Below, one piece after another: positions 24,588 through 32,209 of a stretch of 35,666 nt of DNA. Position 1 is the stretch's first letter, and each line of letters starts with the position of its first letter. Source of the stretch: Avichristensenella sp031550095. Its GTDB lineage: Bacteria; Bacillota; Clostridia; Christensenellales; Aristaeellaceae. A program made the position numbers and the translations under genes. The stretch is from NCBI GenBank assembly GCA_031550095.1, contig JAVBOX010000009.1:1-35666 (forward strand), given 5' to 3'. The notes under the pieces were generated by a model. The model was not told the DNA's origin. It did not search any database and saw only the letters and a program-made list of their open reading frames with translations.

Positions 24588-25586
24588 CTAGATTTTGCGC
24601 CTCAGGCTTCCGCTCTTGATGGCGTCGATGGAGACGGAGATGAGCAGCACAAGGCCGACGATTACATCCTGCCAGAAGGAGGAGATGGACAGCATGGTCA
24701 TGCCGGTGTTCAGGGTGCATAGCACAAGAACGCCGATTAGGGTGCCCACAATCGTGCCCCGGCCACCGGAAAGCCCCGCGCCGCCCAGTATGACGGCGGA
24801 GAGCGCCTGCATGTTGGCGTTGGGCGCCGCCATGGGCAAGCCAGCTCCCGACTGGGACGCCAGCATCACGCCCGCCAAGCCCGCCATGGTGCCGTTGAGA
24901 ATATAGAGCAGAAGCTTTGTGCGCTGAACCTTGATCCCGGACAGAAAGCTGGCCTGCTGGTTTCCGCCAATCATGTAGATGGTTCGGCCAAAGACGGTAT
25001 AGCGGGAAAAGAAATGAAAGATCACATAAAAAAGCAGCAGCAGCACCAGGGTGAAGGGCACTTTGCCGATGTATCCCCGGCCGATGAACTTAAAGACCTG
25101 ATCGGTGATGACCAGGGTTTGGCCGTTGGAGATCAGGTACGCGATGCCCCTGAACATCTGCATGCTGGCGATGGTTGTGATGAACGCGTTGACTTTGACG
25201 GCGGTGATAAAGAAACCGTTGATGGTTCCGCACAAAGAGCCCGTCAGCACCCCAAGCAGGACGCAAAGCCACAGGGGAAGCGCTCCGCTTCGGATGAGAA
25301 CCGCCGTCACCATGCCCACCACCGCGATCTGGGAACCCCCGGAGATATCGATATTGCCCGAAACGTTGATGAATGTCATGGAACAAGCCAGCGTGCCCAC
25401 GATGGCGGCGTACATGCCAATATTCAAAAAGACGGTGGCGCTGAAAAAATAGGGGGACGCCAGGGAAAAGAAAACGATGAGCGCCACCAGCGCCGTAGAG
25501 ACGGTGATAAGGGAGGACGCGTCGCCGGTGGAGAGGACTTTCTTCAGGCGGCGAAGAGCATCGGCTCTGGCCTGGGTGTTTTCCAT
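24588..25586 (-). CDS. Sugar ABC transporter permease (RbsC type)
   Basis: This 332-aa permease of the ribose/xylose-type importer family has about eight to ten spans. It shows GTLACSMTFINVSGNIDISGG near the first third, the VNAFITTIASMQMFRGIAYL segment, and the C-terminal AVILGGAGLSGGRGTIVGTLIG typical of RbsC/BPD_transp_2. Its GGAGG site lies within the end of the ATPase gene. It would form the membrane channel, probably as a homodimer, driven by the ATPase upstream. Confidence 0.93.
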   Translation of the reverse strand: MENTQARADALRRLKKVLSTGDASSLITVSTALVALIVFFSLASPYFFSATVFLNIGMYAAIVGTLACSMTFINVSGNIDISGGSQIAVVGMVTAVLIRSGALPLWLCVLLGVLTGSLCGTINGFFITAVKVNAFITTIASMQMFRGIAYLISNGQTLVITDQVFKFIGRGYIGKVPFTLVLLLLFYVIFHFFSRYTVFGRTIYMIGGNQQASFLSGIKVQRTKLLLYILNGTMAGLAGVMLASQSGAGLPMAAPNANMQALSAVILGGAGLSGGRGTIVGTLIGVLVLCTLNTGMTMLSISSFWQDVIVGLVLLISVSIDAIKSGSLRRKI

Positions 25587-25590
25587 GGAA

Positions 25591-27093
25591 TCAACCTCCG
25601 ATGGCGTATTTCAAGACATTTTCCTGGGTGGCTTCCTCCGCGCTTAAAAAGCCGCCGATCCGCCCGTCATGCATGACCATAATCCGGTCGGACATGGTCA
25701 GCAGCTCTGGCATTTCAGAGGTGATCATGATCACGCACTTGCCCCTTTTGCACAGTTCGTCCAAAATGCGGTATATTTCCGCCTTAGCCCCCACGTCGAT
25801 GCCTCGAGTCGGTTCGTTGAGGATCATGATTTCTGGTTCCAGCTCCAGGCACTTGGAAAGCACCACCTTTTGCTGATTGCCGCCGGAAAGGGATTCGGTG
25901 ATGGTCTCATCCGATGGGGTTTTGATGGAGAGGGTCTGAATCCATTTTCGGGCAACGCCCTGTTCGAACTTCCGGTTGACAAAGCGCTTTTTATCGTTCT
26001 TGGCGTAATAGGAAGACAGAATGTTGATCCGGACACTGCTGCTCAAGACCAAGCCCTCCGTCTTGCGCTCGGCGGGCACATAGGCGATGCCCTTCTGAAG
26101 CGCGTCAAGAGGGCCGCGGATGCGAACCGGGCGGCCATCCACCAGGATTTTCCCCTTGTGGATGATCGTCTGACCAAAGATTGCGGCGCCAAGGTCCTGA
26201 TGGCCGGAGCCGAGAAGCCCGTAAACCCCGAAGATCTCTCCCTTTCGGGCGGAAAAGCTGATGTCGTGAAGGGCGTCGTTTGTCAGGCCCTCTACCATCA
26301 GAGCCACGTTTTCGGGGGCGCTTTTGGACTTGGGGTAGAGCTCATCCAGCTTCCGGCCCACCATGGTGGCGATGAGCTGTTCCCGGGTTGCGGTGGCCAC
26401 GTCCAGCTGGCCGGTGACACAGCCGTCCCGGAGAACGACGACCCGCTGGGCGATTTTAAAAATTTCATCCAGCTTATGGGAGATATAGATAATGGAGATG
26501 CCCTCTTGGGAAGCCTGCTTGATAAAGGCGAACAGGTTCTCAGTTTCCACATCGTTCAGGGCGGAAGTGGGTTCGTCCATGATCAGCACCCGGACATCTC
26601 CCGAGATGACCTTGGCAATTTCGATGAGCTGCTTTTGAGCGACAGTGCATTTGCCGATGAGCATTTTAGGATCCACATCCACGCCGATGCGCGCCATGAT
26701 CCGCCGGGCGCCTTCATACATGCGCTTATAGTCGATGATCAAGCCCTTGCGCGGGATATCCCCCATGTATATGTTTTCCGCCACGGATACCGTGGACACG
26801 TAGTTCAGCTCCTGGTGGATGATACCGATGCCTACCGCCTTTGCCTCGGCGGGAAAGTAAAACCTGACGTCCTTGCCTTCCAGTTCCATGGTGCCGCTGT
26901 CCAGGGAATAGACGCCGGAGAGGATTTTGATCAGCGTGGACTTGCCCGCGCCGTTTTCCCCCAACAGCGCCACCACCTCGCCCCGGCGAACCTCGAAATC
27001 CACGTTGCTCAGCGCTTTCACGCCTGGAAATTCCTTGGAAATGCCCTTGGCGCGCAGGACAACCTCTCCGATGGAAGCCGTGTTCTCCGGCAT
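25591..27093 (-). CDS. Sugar ABC transporter ATP-binding protein (RbsA type)
   Basis: This 500-aa protein has the duplicated ATPase architecture of RbsA/XylG/MglA. The first half has Walker A GENGAGKST and Walker B VLIMDEPTSALND. The second half has the usual degenerate Walker A (GLLGSGHQDL), a strong signature LSGGNQQKVVLSK and LNEPTRGIDVGAKAEIY. The start at 27093 follows AGGAGG; a longer frame from 27174 has no ribosome site. It is 101 nt after the binding-protein gene, separated by a hairpin. Confidence 0.94.
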   Translation of the reverse strand: MPENTASIGEVVLRAKGISKEFPGVKALSNVDFEVRRGEVVALLGENGAGKSTLIKILSGVYSLDSGTMELEGKDVRFYFPAEAKAVGIGIIHQELNYVSTVSVAENIYMGDIPRKGLIIDYKRMYEGARRIMARIGVDVDPKMLIGKCTVAQKQLIEIAKVISGDVRVLIMDEPTSALNDVETENLFAFIKQASQEGISIIYISHKLDEIFKIAQRVVVLRDGCVTGQLDVATATREQLIATMVGRKLDELYPKSKSAPENVALMVEGLTNDALHDISFSARKGEIFGVYGLLGSGHQDLGAAIFGQTIIHKGKILVDGRPVRIRGPLDALQKGIAYVPAERKTEGLVLSSSVRINILSSYYAKNDKKRFVNRKFEQGVARKWIQTLSIKTPSDETITESLSGGNQQKVVLSKCLELEPEIMILNEPTRGIDVGAKAEIYRILDELCKRGKCVIMITSEMPELLTMSDRIMVMHDGRIGGFLSAEEATQENVLKYAIGG

Positions 27094-27131
27094 GGGGCGT
27101 TGCCTCCTTTGGGGATCCGTTTTAACAAGCG

Positions 27132-27159
27132 GAGCCGGCCGACCGATGCCGACCGGCTC
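27132..27159 (-). terminator. Intra-operon hairpin between binding-protein and ATPase genes
   Basis: GAGCCGG at 27132-27138 pairs with CCGGCTC at 27153-27159. There is no T-run, so it is more likely a stabilising stem that favours the binding-protein mRNA than a full terminator. Confidence 0.5.
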
Positions 27160-27194
27160 AGATTTACACGACACGCCCCGTAGGGGCAGGCGGC

Positions 27195-28175
27195 TTATAG
27201 TCCGGCCCAGGGCAGGTTATCCTTGGGATACCATTCGTTGATGTTGTCCCAGGTGATGGCGATATGGTCGATATAATAGTTCTCTTCCATGGTTTCGCCG
27301 GCGACCATCTTGTCAATGATGTTAAAGACGAACTCGCCATACCGGTGGGGGAAATAAGCGATGGAGGCAATCCAGTTGGTCTTGCCGTCCACGGCGTACA
27401 TGGGCTCCACAAAATCGGCGGTGGCATTCTGGCTGACCAGGACGATGTCCTCGGCGCGGCCTGCGGTCTCCGCGGCGGCATAAACGCCGCTGGCAGCTAC
27501 GTCGTTGATGGTGGCGACAGCCACGCGCTTGGCGTCGGGATGAGCCAGCAGGAAGTCCGCGAAGCGAGCCTGGGTATACTGGGCATCGTTCTGGCCGTCG
27601 ATCTCAACGATGAGGGCGTCATCAAACTCAATGCCCTTGTTGCGAAGGCCGGTGGGGAACATGCCAACCCGGGGCGCCACGGCGGGACCGGACACCGGCT
27701 GGATGATCAGGACCACATAGTCCACTTTGCCTTCCCAGTTTTTGTTGATCCAGTCGCCGGCGGTTTCCCCAGCCAGGGTTCCGGCATAGGGATTGTCCGC
27801 GCCGAAGAAGATTGCGCCTTCATGGCGGATGTCCACGGCGACCACGGGGATTTCCGCGGCGTTGAACTTCTCCATGATGACCGGGGCGACGGACTGGTCC
27901 ACATTGAACTCAATCATATAATCGATGTCCATGGCCAGCAGGGTATCGGCGTTGGCGACGGCGGTGGCGCCATCGGAGTTGTTATCCACGCAGATGATGT
28001 CATAACCCCGCTCCTCGGCGGTCTTTTTCATGCCCTGCAAAACCATTTTGCCGAAAGAGCCTTTCTCGTTGATGTTGGCGAAGCCCACACGGATTTTTTC
28101 CTCCGCAAGGGCGGTGCCGAGCAACGCGCCGAGGGCAAAGACGAGCGCAAGGAGAATGGACAGGAATTTTTTCAT
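27195..28175 (-). CDS. Sugar ABC transporter substrate-binding protein (RbsB type)
   Basis: This 326-aa protein is a periplasmic-binding-protein-like sugar receptor (Peripla_BP_4). A Sec signal peptide covers residues 1-24, ending TALA-EE. As with the peptide-binding protein in this window, there is no lipobox cysteine. The mature part has the family pattern IRVGFANINEKGSFGKMVLQG, MIEFNVDQSVAPVIMEKF, IPVVAVDIRHEGAIFFG and a hinge-type segment VAVATINDVAASGVYAA. The start at 28175 follows AAAGGGG. It is the first gene of the operon. The exact sugar is unknown. Confidence 0.93.
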   Translation of the reverse strand: MKKFLSILLALVFALGALLGTALAEEKIRVGFANINEKGSFGKMVLQGMKKTAEERGYDIICVDNNSDGATAVANADTLLAMDIDYMIEFNVDQSVAPVIMEKFNAAEIPVVAVDIRHEGAIFFGADNPYAGTLAGETAGDWINKNWEGKVDYVVLIIQPVSGPAVAPRVGMFPTGLRNKGIEFDDALIVEIDGQNDAQYTQARFADFLLAHPDAKRVAVATINDVAASGVYAAAETAGRAEDIVLVSQNATADFVEPMYAVDGKTNWIASIAYFPHRYGEFVFNIIDKMVAGETMEENYYIDHIAITWDNINEWYPKDNLPWAGL

Positions 28176-28208
28176 GGAATGGGATCCCCTTTCATAATAT
28201 GTTTTTGA

Positions 28209-28227
28209 ATGCCCTCCTTATGGGCAT
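28209..28227 (-). promoter_or_regulatory. Leader hairpin containing an AGGAGG
   Basis: ATGCCC at 28209-28214 pairs with GGGCAT at 28222-28227. On the minus strand the loop and stem hold AAGGAGG. It lies about 35 nt before the ATG, too far to be the main ribosome site. Confidence 0.35.
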
Positions 28228-28245
28228 CGATTCCTGAAAAAAGTA

Positions 28246-28275
28246 CAAAATAAACAGTGAATACTGTTCAAAATA
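28246..28275. promoter_or_regulatory. Candidate operator of the sugar ABC operon
   Basis: Two direct copies of CAAAATA (28246-28252 and 28269-28275, 23 bp apart) flank a palindrome ACAGT-gaat-ACTGT at 28254-28267. They lie just downstream of the predicted transcription start. AraC-type regulators often bind spaced direct repeats, so the AraC gene at 23382 is a candidate. The repeats are seen; the binding partner is inference. Confidence 0.4.
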
Positions 28276-28294
28276 TTCATTTATGCTTTTATGG

Positions 28295-28324
28295 ATTATA
28301 ACAACGCGGAGGAGAGCCTGTCAA
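28295..28324 (-). promoter_or_regulatory. Sigma-A promoter of the sugar ABC operon
   Basis: On the minus strand, TTGACA (plus 28319-28324) and TATAAT (plus 28295-28300) have an 18-bp spacer. Confidence 0.8.
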
Positions 28325-28433
28325 TCGAGAACGGCGCTTTCGTTTACTTAAGACAAATCAGGCGCGTTAGCACAAGTTCATGGCTTTTCCGTGTGGGCTG
28401 TTTTGGAATTCCATTAGAAATGGCCCCTTCCCA

Positions 28434-28462
28434 TTGACGGAAGAAGCCGGGGGCATTATGCT
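28434..28462 (+). promoter_or_regulatory. Sigma-A promoter of the DUF4097-like gene
   Basis: TTGACG at 28434-28439 and TATGCT at 28457-28462 have a 17-bp spacer. GAGGAGG precedes the ATG at 28504. Confidence 0.7.
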
Positions 28463-28503
28463 CAGTCTACAGAGAATCCTGCTATTTGATTGAGGAGGAA
28501 ACC

Positions 28504-29298
28504 ATGCGTTCATTATTCGGCCCTGTTGAACTGGTCAACGAGCGTGAAATCCCCCTGGGGGCGATACAGCATATCACCATCGGGTACATTTCCGAGCGGA
28601 TTATCCTTCGGGAAGCGCCGGGGGATACCATCATCCTGAAAGAATACCTTAGCGCTTCGTCGCCAGAGTTGCTCGCGAAAATCAACGCGGACAGCGACAT
28701 GTTGACCATCCATCACGGGGAGCGGTCCATACGGTTTTACGCCCTTCGGGGGCATATCGAGGTCTACATACCCAAGAACTTTTTCGGTGCGCTATGCGTA
28801 AACTCGGTCAGCGGCAGCGTGCAGACGGAAGGCCGGTTTGTGCTCTCGGAAATCGACTTGAGCACCACCAGCGGCCGGATCACGGCGGACAGTGTCACCG
28901 CCGGCACCGCAACGTTTTCATCGGTCAGCGGCACCATCGATATTGGCAGGCTGGAGGCCATCGCCAACGCCAGCAGCACCAGCGGCTCAATCCATATCGA
29001 CAGGGCGGCGGGGGCGGGGCGCTTTCAGAGCGTTTCCGGCTCCATGCACCTTTCCTTCGAGGCGGTCACAGGGGATATCCGGGCGGAGAGCACCAGCGGG
29101 AGCATTTACCTGGCGGTTCCCAAAGCCATGGTCTTTTCCCTGGATGCCCATAGCGTTTCAGGGAAAATCAGCGCCACCTTCCCCGGTACCTTTTCAGTCG
29201 GAAAGCATTCCCTTTCAGGCGTTTCCGGAGCCTCTCCAAAGGCGCACCTGGACCTTAAGACCGTGTCCGGCAGGGTCAATGTCTCGCCCCTGGGGTGA
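28504..29298 (+). CDS. DUF4097-like beta-repeat protein
   Basis: This 264-aa protein has an N-terminal part of about 95 residues followed by a run of short beta repeats. Each repeat carries a (S/T)-V/T-S-G turn: SVSGS, TTSGR, SVSGT, STSGS, SVSGS, STSGS, SVSGK and TVSGR, spaced about 15-25 residues apart. This is the pattern of DUF4097/YvlB-type putative adhesin proteins, which form a beta-helix-like stack. There is no signal peptide and no membrane span, so it is probably cytosolic or membrane-peripheral. It has its own promoter and a terminator-like hairpin after it. The function is unknown. Confidence 0.75.
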   Translation: MRSLFGPVELVNEREIPLGAIQHITIGYISERIILREAPGDTIILKEYLSASSPELLAKINADSDMLTIHHGERSIRFYALRGHIEVYIPKNFFGALCVNSVSGSVQTEGRFVLSEIDLSTTSGRITADSVTAGTATFSSVSGTIDIGRLEAIANASSTSGSIHIDRAAGAGRFQSVSGSMHLSFEAVTGDIRAESTSGSIYLAVPKAMVFSLDAHSVSGKISATFPGTFSVGKHSLSGVSGASPKAHLDLKTVSGRVNVSPLG

Positions 29299-29389
29299 TT
29301 TCCCTTTCCCTGTTTAGTGCGGCTGTCACGCTGGAAAAGAACACTGGAGCGCTGTCCCAGACCCTGCCGAATGGCTTTATCCTTTAGAA

Positions 29390-29423
29390 ACCCTCCATTT
29401 CGCCTCACGGTGGGATGGAGGGT
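29390..29423 (+). terminator. Terminator-like hairpin after the DUF4097-like gene
   Basis: ACCCTCCAT at 29390-29398 pairs with ATGGAGGGT at 29415-29423, followed by only a short T-run (ATTTG). The rest of 29299-29527 holds no gene or site I can support. Confidence 0.6.
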
Positions 29424-29527
29424 ATTTGCGCGATGTCCAATGAGGGCGGCTGGAAAATCAAATCAGCAAGGTCTGCGGGGTTGTAATTATATTCAAAAAC
29501 CCGTCATAGACGCAATGGTTGGCTTAA

Positions 29528-29687
29528 ATTACTCCGGCACCGAATATTCGGAATTAGGCACGAGAGATTTTTCCGTCCAGCGGCGTCGCCTTTCACTCAG
29601 CGTAGCGCTGCTACGCCTCGTTCCAGCTCCTTGCTGGACGAAAAAATCTCTCGTGCCTCTCTTCCGCCTTTTCGATGCCGGAGTAAT
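29528..29687 (+). repeat. Hairpin repeat element, full copy with terminal inverted repeats
   Basis: This 160-bp element has near-perfect terminal inverted repeats of about 17 bp: ATTACTCCGGCACCGAA at the left and its complement, with one mismatch, ending at 29687. Inside, 25-bp arms at 29557-29581 and 29633-29657 pair with one mismatch, and a nested hairpin GCGTAG-CGCTG-CTACGC sits at 29600-29616. CCGAATATTCGG lies at 29540-29551. No transposase is encoded. The other copy is at 1-140 in inverted orientation. It is likely a MITE-like or REP-like element; no clear target-site duplication was seen. Confidence 0.85.
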
Positions 29688-29711
29688 ATCCGTTTGTGCC
29701 TTTCGCCGCGG

Positions 29712-29740
29712 TTGCGGAAAAAGACGCTTAGGAGTATAAT
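29712..29740 (+). promoter_or_regulatory. Sigma-A promoter of the relic and ktrBA
   Basis: TTGCGG at 29712-29717 and TATAAT at 29735-29740 have a 17-bp spacer. Because the relic ends 4 nt before ktrB, this promoter may now serve the potassium genes. Confidence 0.7.
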
Positions 29741-29766
29741 ATCCACGGTAAAGGAGGGCACAGGCC

Positions 29767-30157
29767 GTGGAGGAGATTGTTCAAGCGGTGCGGGAAGCGG
29801 CCGGCGCTTATCCGGTACCCCGGGTCTATCTTTTTGGCTCCTATGCCAATGGAATCGCCACGGAGGAGAGCGATGTGGATTTCTATGGAGTTCAGCGAAT
29901 CCCCTCTCTCCTTTTTTAAGTTTTGCGGGTTTCGCGCCATGCTGATGCGCCTGTTGGACAAGGAAGTGGATATCGTCAAGCTAGTGCCTTGGCACGACAT
30001 CCGCAGCACCCAGGACCATGCGGCCCACGCGTACGAGGCCATTGATATGCGGGATGCCTGGGAAACCGACCGGAGCGATCTGCCCGCGCTTTGCCGGGCT
30101 TTGGACCAAGCCTTGGGGAAGCTGATGATTCAAATGCACGGGAAAGACAGGCAATAA
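29767..30157 (+). pseudogene. Frameshifted MntA/HepT toxin-antitoxin relic
   Basis: A GTG at 29767 after AAGGAGG opens a 50-codon frame ending at 29919. It encodes an MNT-type nucleotidyltransferase start, with a perfect GSX10DXD motif (GSYANG at residues 24-29, DVD at 36-38). The homologous reading continues in the +1 frame as SPLSFFKFCGFRAMLMRLLDKEVDIVKL, so a shift of about two lost bases near 29880-29890 breaks the gene. Right after it, the frame resembles the C-terminal end of a HepT/HEPN (DUF86) toxin: HDIRSTQDHAAHAYEAIDM...SDLPALCRAL. The usual Arg of the RX4HXY motif appears as Gln (QDHAAHAY). This looks like an internal deletion joining MntA to HepT. Confidence 0.7.
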
Positions 30158-30161
30158 GGGA

Positions 30162-31478
30162 ATGAAACGGTTTCTTCAATACATTTTTCGGGCATTCAGC
30201 AGAATCAGCCCGGGCCGGCTGATCATTTTGGGCTTTTTTATGGTCATATTGCTGGGCACGGCGCTTTTGATGCTGCCGATATCCATTCGGGATGGGGTTT
30301 CGGTTTCTTTTGTCGATGCCCTCTTTACATCCACCAGCGCTGTCTGCGTCACAGGGCTTGTGGTTGTGGATGCCTACGATACATTGACTGTCTTTGGCCG
30401 TACAGTCTTAGCGTCATTGATCCATATTGGCGGTCTGGGCGTATCCTGTGTCGGCGTGGCCGTAATTCTGCTGGCACGGCGCCGCGTGGGATTTAAGGAA
30501 CGTCAACTGGTGCAGGAAGGGCTGAACATGGGCTCCGTTCAAGGCGCTGTCCGCCTGGTTCGGGCTGTGCTGCTAATGACTTTCTGCGTGGAGGGCGTAG
30601 GCCTGGCGCTAAGCTATATAGCCTTTGTTCGGTATTTCCCGCCCTTAAAGGCCTTGGGCATCAGCGCCTTCCATACCATAGCCGCCTTTAATAACGCGGG
30701 TTTTGACATTCTGGGGAACCTGACAAACCTGATTCCCTACAAAGAAAACGTCCTGCTTACGCTGACCACCGCCGGCCTCATCATCATGGGCGGCATTGGC
30801 TTTTTGGTGGTGCTGGATATCTCGCATAAGCGTTCATTTCGAGGCTTATCACTGCATTCGAAGGTTGTATTGTCCATTACGGCTTTTCTGCTTGTTTTCG
30901 GCACGGTATTGATTTGGCTGACGGCGGATGTGGATTGGCTTGGCGCGTTTTTCCTGAGTGTTTCCGCCAGAACCGCAGGCTTTACGACCTATAACCTGGG
31001 CGCTTTTTCCAGTGCCGGGCTATTTGTTATCATCATTTTGATGTTCATCGGCGCTTCCCCCGGCTCAACCGGCGGCGGTATCAAGACCACCACCTTTTTC
31101 GCCCTGTGCATGGCCACCCACTCCATTGCCGCCAACAAGCACGCCACGGCCTTTAAGCGCCGCATTCCCCGGGATACACTCTATAAGGCGTTTGTGGTGA
31201 CCACCTTAGCCATGGGGCTTTGCGTCGTTGTGCTGTTGATTCTGCTCGTCTTTGAGCCGACATTGGGCATTGAGGCGCTGCTGTTCGAGGTGGTATCGGC
31301 CTTTGGCACGGTCGGACTCTCCACCGGCATAACCCCCGACCTGTGCGATGCCAGCAAGCTATTGATCACCCTCACCATGTTTGTGGGCCGCCTGGGACCG
31401 CTGACGGTGGCCTCGCTGCTCACGTTTCGGGCGCTTCCCACATTGCATTACTCCGAAGAGCCAATTCCCATTGGATGA
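30162..31478 (+). CDS. ktrB: Potassium transporter membrane subunit (KtrB/TrkH family)
   Basis: This 438-aa membrane protein belongs to the Trk/Ktr/HKT family, which takes up K+ (often Na+-coupled) through four pseudo-repeats. Filter-region segments are visible: TSTSAVCVTGL, AAFNNAGFDILG, SARTAGFTTYN and SAFGTVGLSTG, each with the conserved glycine. The length fits KtrB. ktrA follows 46 nt later. The ribosome site AAGGGA is close to the ATG, so initiation may depend on coupling to the upstream relic, which ends 4 nt before it. Confidence 0.94.
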   Translation: MKRFLQYIFRAFSRISPGRLIILGFFMVILLGTALLMLPISIRDGVSVSFVDALFTSTSAVCVTGLVVVDAYDTLTVFGRTVLASLIHIGGLGVSCVGVAVILLARRRVGFKERQLVQEGLNMGSVQGAVRLVRAVLLMTFCVEGVGLALSYIAFVRYFPPLKALGISAFHTIAAFNNAGFDILGNLTNLIPYKENVLLTLTTAGLIIMGGIGFLVVLDISHKRSFRGLSLHSKVVLSITAFLLVFGTVLIWLTADVDWLGAFFLSVSARTAGFTTYNLGAFSSAGLFVIIILMFIGASPGSTGGGIKTTTFFALCMATHSIAANKHATAFKRRIPRDTLYKAFVVTTLAMGLCVVVLLILLVFEPTLGIEALLFEVVSAFGTVGLSTGITPDLCDASKLLITLTMFVGRLGPLTVASLLTFRALPTLHYSEEPIPIG

Positions 31479-31524
31479 TTATCAATCCCGGCAATTACAT
31501 TTGGAAAAGCAAGGAGACAGAACC

Positions 31525-32199
31525 ATGGCAAAGGAAAAGAAAGAAGGGGCGTTTGGGATTATCGGCCTGGGCCGCTTTGGCGCGACGCTGGCGCAAAAGT
31601 TGGCGGAGGCAGGCAAAGACGTGATGGTTATGGACAGCAGCGAGGCGAAAATACGCGAGGCGCGAAGCTATACGGACGCCGCCTACGTGGCCGACAGCCT
31701 GGACCGGGAGACGTTGACCCAGGCGGGCATCCAGAACTGCGACACGGTGATTATCTGCATCGGCGAGAAGATCGATACCAGCATCCTGACGACGCTGACC
31801 GTCAAGGAGATGGGCGTTCGCCGCATCATAGCCAAAGCGGTCAGCCCTGATCAAGGCAGCGTCCTGGAGCTGCTTGGCGCGGAGGTGATCTATCCGGAGT
31901 CAGACATGGCCATCCGCCTGGCGAAGCGTTTAACCACCACCAATGTGCTGGATTTCCTCTCCATCGGAGGGGATACGGAGGTATCCGAACTGCGGCTAAC
32001 GGAGCGCATCGCGGGCAAGACGGTGCTGGAATCAGGCATCCGCAAAAAATACGGTCTGAACATCATCGCGCTGATCGACAAATATGGCATCACCACCGAC
32101 ATCGGCCCTGAACGCAGGCTGGGCCTGGGGGATGTGGCCGTCATCATCGGCAAGAAAGACGCCGTGCATCGATTTGAAGAATACTTACTAGGAGAATAA
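31525..32199 (+). CDS. ktrA: Potassium channel regulatory subunit (KtrA, RCK)
   Basis: This 224-aa cytosolic protein has an N-terminal RCK/KTN Rossmann domain (GIIGLGRFGATLAQKL, dinucleotide-binding GxGxxG; VMDSSEAKIREA; VIICIGEKIDTSIL) and a C-terminal RCK_C/TrkA_C domain from about residue 140. It forms an octameric ring under KtrB and gates it with ATP/ADP. In Firmicutes the RCK_C domain often binds cyclic di-AMP, but that is not shown here. The start at 31525 follows AAGGAGA; an earlier start at 31471 would overlap ktrB. Confidence 0.94.
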   Translation: MAKEKKEGAFGIIGLGRFGATLAQKLAEAGKDVMVMDSSEAKIREARSYTDAAYVADSLDRETLTQAGIQNCDTVIICIGEKIDTSILTTLTVKEMGVRRIIAKAVSPDQGSVLELLGAEVIYPESDMAIRLAKRLTTTNVLDFLSIGGDTEVSELRLTERIAGKTVLESGIRKKYGLNIIALIDKYGITTDIGPERRLGLGDVAVIIGKKDAVHRFEEYLLGE

Positions 32200-32209
32200 A
32201 AAAACCAAA

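Noticed and set aside
25669..27183. Long open frame on the plus strand, 504 codons
   Set aside because: Antisense shadow of the RbsA-type ATPase gene, which has clear motifs; the shadow has no motif and no ribosome site.
29317..29739. Open frame of 140 codons across the repeat element
   Set aside because: It simply reads through the hairpin repeat; no ribosome site and no recognisable domain.
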